Shown here: positions 5,601-7,453 of the stretch, piece by piece
Layout of the letters: each line of letters starts with the position of its first letter
Numbering within the stretch: the first letter of the stretch is position 1
Source of the DNA: Methanobacteriota archaeon
GTDB lineage: Archaea > Thermoplasmatota > Poseidoniia > Poseidoniales > Poseidoniaceae
Assembly: GCA_002728035.1 (NCBI GenBank)
Contig: PBUZ01000058.1
Location: 16,528-23,980, forward strand
Length of the DNA: 7,453 nucleotides
Direction of reading: 5' to 3'
Translations under genes and position numbers: made by a program
The notes under the pieces: generated by a model
The model's database searches: none
What the model saw: the letters and a program-made list of their open reading frames with translations, nothing else
Told to the model about the DNA's origin: nothing

Positions 5601-7437
5601 AGCCCGTGTGATTGCCGTGCAGTTCCAAACCGTTGACTTCCGCTGCCACACGGTTGAATTCAATCGCAGGTTGCGTTGGGCTTTCTGCACTGATGTTGGC
5701 ACCGTGGACGTGAACTTGTCCTGAAGCGCCGGCCGGAAGGGTGTCGGTGTTGTCGATGTGAAGGGCTGGCAAGGTTGGATTGTTGTCGAGAAGCGTGATG
5801 TTTTCCAACCACAAATCCACGGAATTCACGGCAAAAATACCCGCACCCGTGGAGCCTTCAACGTGACAATTTCTGCACCGTACGTCACCCGAAGCGGATT
5901 CAATGTCGTTGGACTCTTCGTAATACAACCCGGCTTGATTTCGTGCAAGGGGGTTGCTGGCGGCGTCGCCACCGTTGTTCTTGGCGGTTAAATTCTCGAA
6001 CACGACGTACCGTGCATCCCAAACTTGGGCGCCGGATTGGCCGTTGTCGTTAAGTTCCATTCCGTTGATTTCGACGGTTGCTCGATTCACCATGATCCCG
6101 TGTTGGGTGTTGTTGTGAAGCACCCAATCCGACCCTTGCATGGCACCACCCGAGGTCGAAGAAATCCCTGGGCCAACCGAGCCGCTGACTTCAAGCCCCT
6201 CAAAGCGGGGAGCAAAGAACGACGAGCGAACCGCAATTCCCGCTTCGTGCGGTCCTTGTCCAGGGTCGCCAGAATCACGAACGGTCAGGTTGCGGAAGGT
6301 CGTCGTTGAATCGACAAAGTAGAGGCGTACGCCAACCGTGGTCGAGTCGTCCACGAGCGTGTCGTCAAACCAAGCGCCCGTGGCGTTGACTTCGATGGCT
6401 GCGTAGCCGATGTTGGGCGTTTTCGCATTTGGACCACCCGTTCCCAAGACCGTCAGGTTGCTGAAATCTGCCGTTTCATAATTCGTGTAATTGGTGTGGT
6501 TGTTTTTGTCCACATACACACCGCGATACATTGAATCGGAGATGATGGCGTTGCGAATCACGGCATGTGTGTAACCACTGTCATCGATGTGCCGAACAAC
6601 GATGCCTGAATCCGAAGTATCGATGGTGATGTTGGTCAGTAAAGGCTGGCTGTCCTCCACCCAAATACCCGCCACCATGGCCCATGATGAACCTGAACAG
6701 TTGTCCACCGTGATGCCCTGAATCAAGCCACCTGAACCACCCCAGATGTTGACCGCACGGGTGAGAACATCGGAAAACACGGCTCGTTGGACAATGGGCG
6801 TTGAACCGGCACCTATCGACAAGCCAATGCCGTAGCGCCAATCGTTTTGAAAGGGTACTTCGCGACCTGCTCGGTCCACAAAGAGGTCGGTGATACGCGG
6901 TGCGGCCGAATTGAACATATCGACGGCGACACGGTCAGGGTTGACCACGGTGAGGTTCTCGATCACCGGGTTTGAACCGTAGATGGTGACGCCGTAAATG
7001 GCATCCTCAATGGTGAGGTTCTGGACAAGGGAGCCGCGCCCGGAGGATGTAATGTTGAATTGAATGCCTTCATGGTCGCCAAGACCACTGGCTTCCAACA
7101 CCACTGGACAAGCCGTCGTGCCAAGAACGGTGAGGCGGCCGTCGACGATGATGCGTTCGTTTGCTGGAAGTTGAACCACCGTGCACGGTTGAATGATGAG
7201 TTCATCCGAAACGGCAACGGTGTAGGAGCCGCTCAGCGTTTGTGTTCCCGACCACGTGGTTTGAGCACGGGCCTGAACCTTGGAATCGGTGGAGACTCCA
7301 TCCAAGTCGGTGGCAGAGGCGCCCGATGGAAAGGCATGCATCATCAATGGAAGGAGAAGAAGCGTCACCAGCCAAAAGGCGGTTGAAGTTGAGGCCTTCG
7401 CTTCCATCAAACAGAACCCCGTGCCTTCCTTCTTCAA
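2671..7437 (-). CDS. Giant membrane-anchored surface protein: beta-helix plus seven PKD/Ig-like domains
   Basis: A protein of about 1588 residues, exported and held in the membrane by its C-terminus. Order: signal peptide (hydrophobic core about 20-36, likely cleavage after A40-S-A42); an entry segment (60-118); a long right-handed parallel beta-helix region (about 120-690) with recurring turns such as ENLTV, RNLTV and ENITL followed by G-I/V strands; a beta-sandwich-like domain (about 700-805); seven PKD/Ig-like domains (about 812-1506), several with D-P-E-G-D or D-x-D-N-D loops and a closing H-T-I-T-x-x-V-x-D type strand; a transmembrane helix (1514-1536); RRRR (1537-1540); and a 48-residue acidic cytoplasmic tail. 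Such architecture fits an archaeal or bacterial surface protein used in adhesion or polysaccharide binding or cleavage; no catalytic residues can be identified, so enzyme activity is not claimed. The start is a TTG at 7437 preceded by GGGAGGG; an ATG at 7407 (residue 11) is the alternative and also leaves an intact signal peptide. The frame stays open to the window edge upstream. Confidence 0.93.
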   Translation of the reverse strand: MKKEGTGFCLMEAKASTSTAFWLVTLLLLPLMMHAFPSGASATDLDGVSTDSKVQARAQTTWSGTQTLSGSYTVAVSDELIIQPCTVVQLPANERIIVDGRLTVLGTTACPVVLEASGLGDHEGIQFNITSSGRGSLVQNLTIEDAIYGVTIYGSNPVIENLTVVNPDRVAVDMFNSAAPRITDLFVDRAGREVPFQNDWRYGIGLSIGAGSTPIVQRAVFSDVLTRAVNIWGGSGGLIQGITVDNCSGSSWAMVAGIWVEDSQPLLTNITIDTSDSGIVVRHIDDSGYTHAVIRNAIISDSMYRGVYVDKNNHTNYTNYETADFSNLTVLGTGGPNAKTPNIGYAAIEVNATGAWFDDTLVDDSTTVGVRLYFVDSTTTFRNLTVRDSGDPGQGPHEAGIAVRSSFFAPRFEGLEVSGSVGPGISSTSGGAMQGSDWVLHNNTQHGIMVNRATVEINGMELNDNGQSGAQVWDARYVVFENLTAKNNGGDAASNPLARNQAGLYYEESNDIESASGDVRCRNCHVEGSTGAGIFAVNSVDLWLENITLLDNNPTLPALHIDNTDTLPAGASGQVHVHGANISAESPTQPAIEFNRVAAEVNGLELHGNHTGLAWQGDNNANLPSTLSNALLSGTGCLQLVNHPALGGHNNRITASCTGTLDFQNSAVNWSGLTDDEGASPSPHVLELDGTSSLHLHQPVDVSLPSAVLASGATVDLAWDVTVWVVNNYSNGIPNANVNVSFSDFEPSVQMSSNDLGYVELPDFIGQRWTSSGASSFNSITATCGYDSVSNSSTATLDQDRIVACLIPLDNQPPFLRWASPEDSSIFPSQAEVEFNASDSWDLDNDAMTYEWSSSIDGVFATQTDFFVANSLGSSAVLSDGIHQITLEICDPSHCVSETRTIELVNLPPVLSVEFSPSLNPWSELIMPQTGTVTVNTTGTFDPEGDDFACVIDFNGEGAGWGGQWACPDELTYTFDYKTEDPPASATLTVMAFDAVGNNATYSVPVLLFNEIPDPLFTVSRSSNASESMVTLDGSATVDPEGDALSATFTSSLDGMLQVGSNLVWEGYLSRGVHTITMEVTDDRAEHANQSKSTSILLTVDNTVPKAVIATPLAQTFDSSELIFFSANGSGDFDSACDTFPSEGTWHCAPFSPAPGSEFLVVTWTSDLDGRLTPEGEDWLLFEGRLSAGEHTITLSVDDGIHDPVTATQQVTVTPSAPVLGLVSPEPDSIHPSSNNLTLDVSQSVDYDGDAVTITLRSSQENEPLLVDVDPNQMHTFALSAGQHTLTVTLTDATGLSRDESFTVTVTESSPVLVLLSPENRQSIEAGGVLYLEEASYDADNDLTVREWRRWSDELSFPEVLSTSSKEELTGLAPGEYHLSLYIEDARGNWVEEHVNITIQSSLPTFDRDSLFLSATTFTQNEVETLTVRIALSDPDGTTNDVRMNITHNLQQWETNLTDLDGDGVWEGSLEWRPETTGRPLFKVIARDGIGENANIDFVSRNLIVEAPDDDNRVLMLGAAVGGTVSLFALLAFIVVRRRRAMEEIDLLTSWDAFRAPSQPTAGKDVPELEENIMDGTEEVQAELDLDL
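2830..2898 (-). other. C-terminal transmembrane anchor of the giant surface protein
   Basis: Residues 1514-1536 are an uninterrupted hydrophobic stretch (VLMLGAAVGG followed by LFALLAFIVV). Four arginines follow directly (1537-1540), acting as a stop-transfer signal and placing the N-terminal bulk outside and the last 48 residues inside. The long tail argues against a sortase or archaeosortase anchor, where processing signals end almost at the C-terminus. Confidence 0.9.
2920..5004 (-). repeat. Array of seven PKD/Ig-like domains within the giant surface protein
   Basis: Approximate domains by residue: 812-906, 908-1010, 1013-1102, 1104-1214, 1217-1308, 1310-1400 and 1403-1506. Shared marks are a P-x-L/V opening, an acidic D-x-D/E-G/N-D loop (WDLDND, FDPEGD, VDPEGD, VDYDGD, YDADND, SDPDG), a serine-rich S-S-x-D-G turn in domains 1, 3 and 4 (SSSIDG, SSLDG, TSDLDG), and a G-x-H-T/Q-I/L-T strand. 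The acidic loops may bind calcium, as in some related folds, but this is inference. Domains 2 and 4 carry cysteine-bearing insertions. The array probably forms a stalk lifting the beta-helix away from the membrane. Confidence 0.75.
5368..7080 (-). repeat. Parallel beta-helix repeat region within the giant surface protein
   Basis: This covers roughly residues 120-690. Degenerate repeats of about 22-30 residues alternate short strands with Asn/Gly turns: for example ENLTVVNPDRVAVDMF (160-175), TNITIDTSDSGIVVRH (268-283), RNAIISDSMYRGVYVD (295-310), FRNLTVRDSG (381-390) and LENITLLDNN (544-553). The pattern of N-L/I-T followed some 10 residues later by G-I/V-x-V is that of right-handed beta-helix families found in surface adhesins, polysaccharide lyases and NosD-like proteins. 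Repeats are similar only at protein level; I see no nucleotide-level tandem copies. Boundaries are approximate. Confidence 0.8.
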
Positions 7438-7442
7438 TGGTT

Positions 7443-7449
7443 CCCTCCC
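7443..7449 (-). promoter_or_regulatory. Shine-Dalgarno sequence before the TTG start of the giant surface gene
   Basis: Read on the minus strand, GGGAGGG ends 5 nt before the TTG at 7437, a good spacing for ribosome binding. It is the strongest Shine-Dalgarno match before any start in the window and the main reason for preferring the TTG over the ATG at 7407, which lacks a well-placed one. The promoter itself lies beyond the window edge. Confidence 0.55.
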
Positions 7450-7453
7450 GTGT

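Overview
The window is gene-dense and holds four protein-coding genes with almost no non-coding DNA. From the + strand's left edge they are: a lipoprotein gene cut off by the window (minus strand, 1-470); a GT-B, family 4-type glycosyltransferase (minus, 521-1783); a GT-A, family 2 glycosyltransferase of the dolichyl/polyprenyl-phosphate sugar synthase type (plus, 1891-2667); and a very long secreted, membrane-anchored surface protein of about 1588 residues (minus, 2671-7437). I see no rRNA, tRNA, CRISPR array, transposase, integrase or attachment site.

The likely source is an uncultivated marine archaeon, most plausibly Marine Group II (Candidatus Poseidoniales) or a close Thermoplasmatota relative. 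This is inference from gene style: a giant beta-helix plus PKD/Ig-like surface protein ending in a transmembrane helix, a four-arginine stop-transfer and a short acidic cytoplasmic tail; a lipoprotein with Asp-box repeats behind a canonical lipobox; an archaeal-looking family 2 transferase; start codons of the two glycosyltransferases without Shine-Dalgarno sequences; and very tight packing. No phylogenetic marker gene is present, so a bacterial origin is not excluded.

Layout: the two glycosyltransferase genes diverge from a 107-bp spacer (1784-1890), the only real intergenic region. It contains two TATA-like hexamer/heptamers, each centred 27 nt from the start codon it faces, which is what leaderless archaeal promoters would look like. 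The family 4 transferase is followed at once by the lipoprotein gene on the same strand, with a possible ATGA stop/start overlap, so these two look co-transcribed. The family 2 transferase and the giant surface gene converge with only 3 bp between their stop codons.

How they may work together: the two transferases could supply sugars to a lipid-linked or surface glycan, and the giant protein, rich in N-X-S/T sequons, and the lipoprotein are exported proteins that could carry or contact such glycans. That link rests on neighbourhood and sequon count only. I do not see a recognisable new defence or mobile system; the most unusual material is inside the giant surface protein (paired cysteines, Cys-bearing PKD variants, a lone CxxCH motif).
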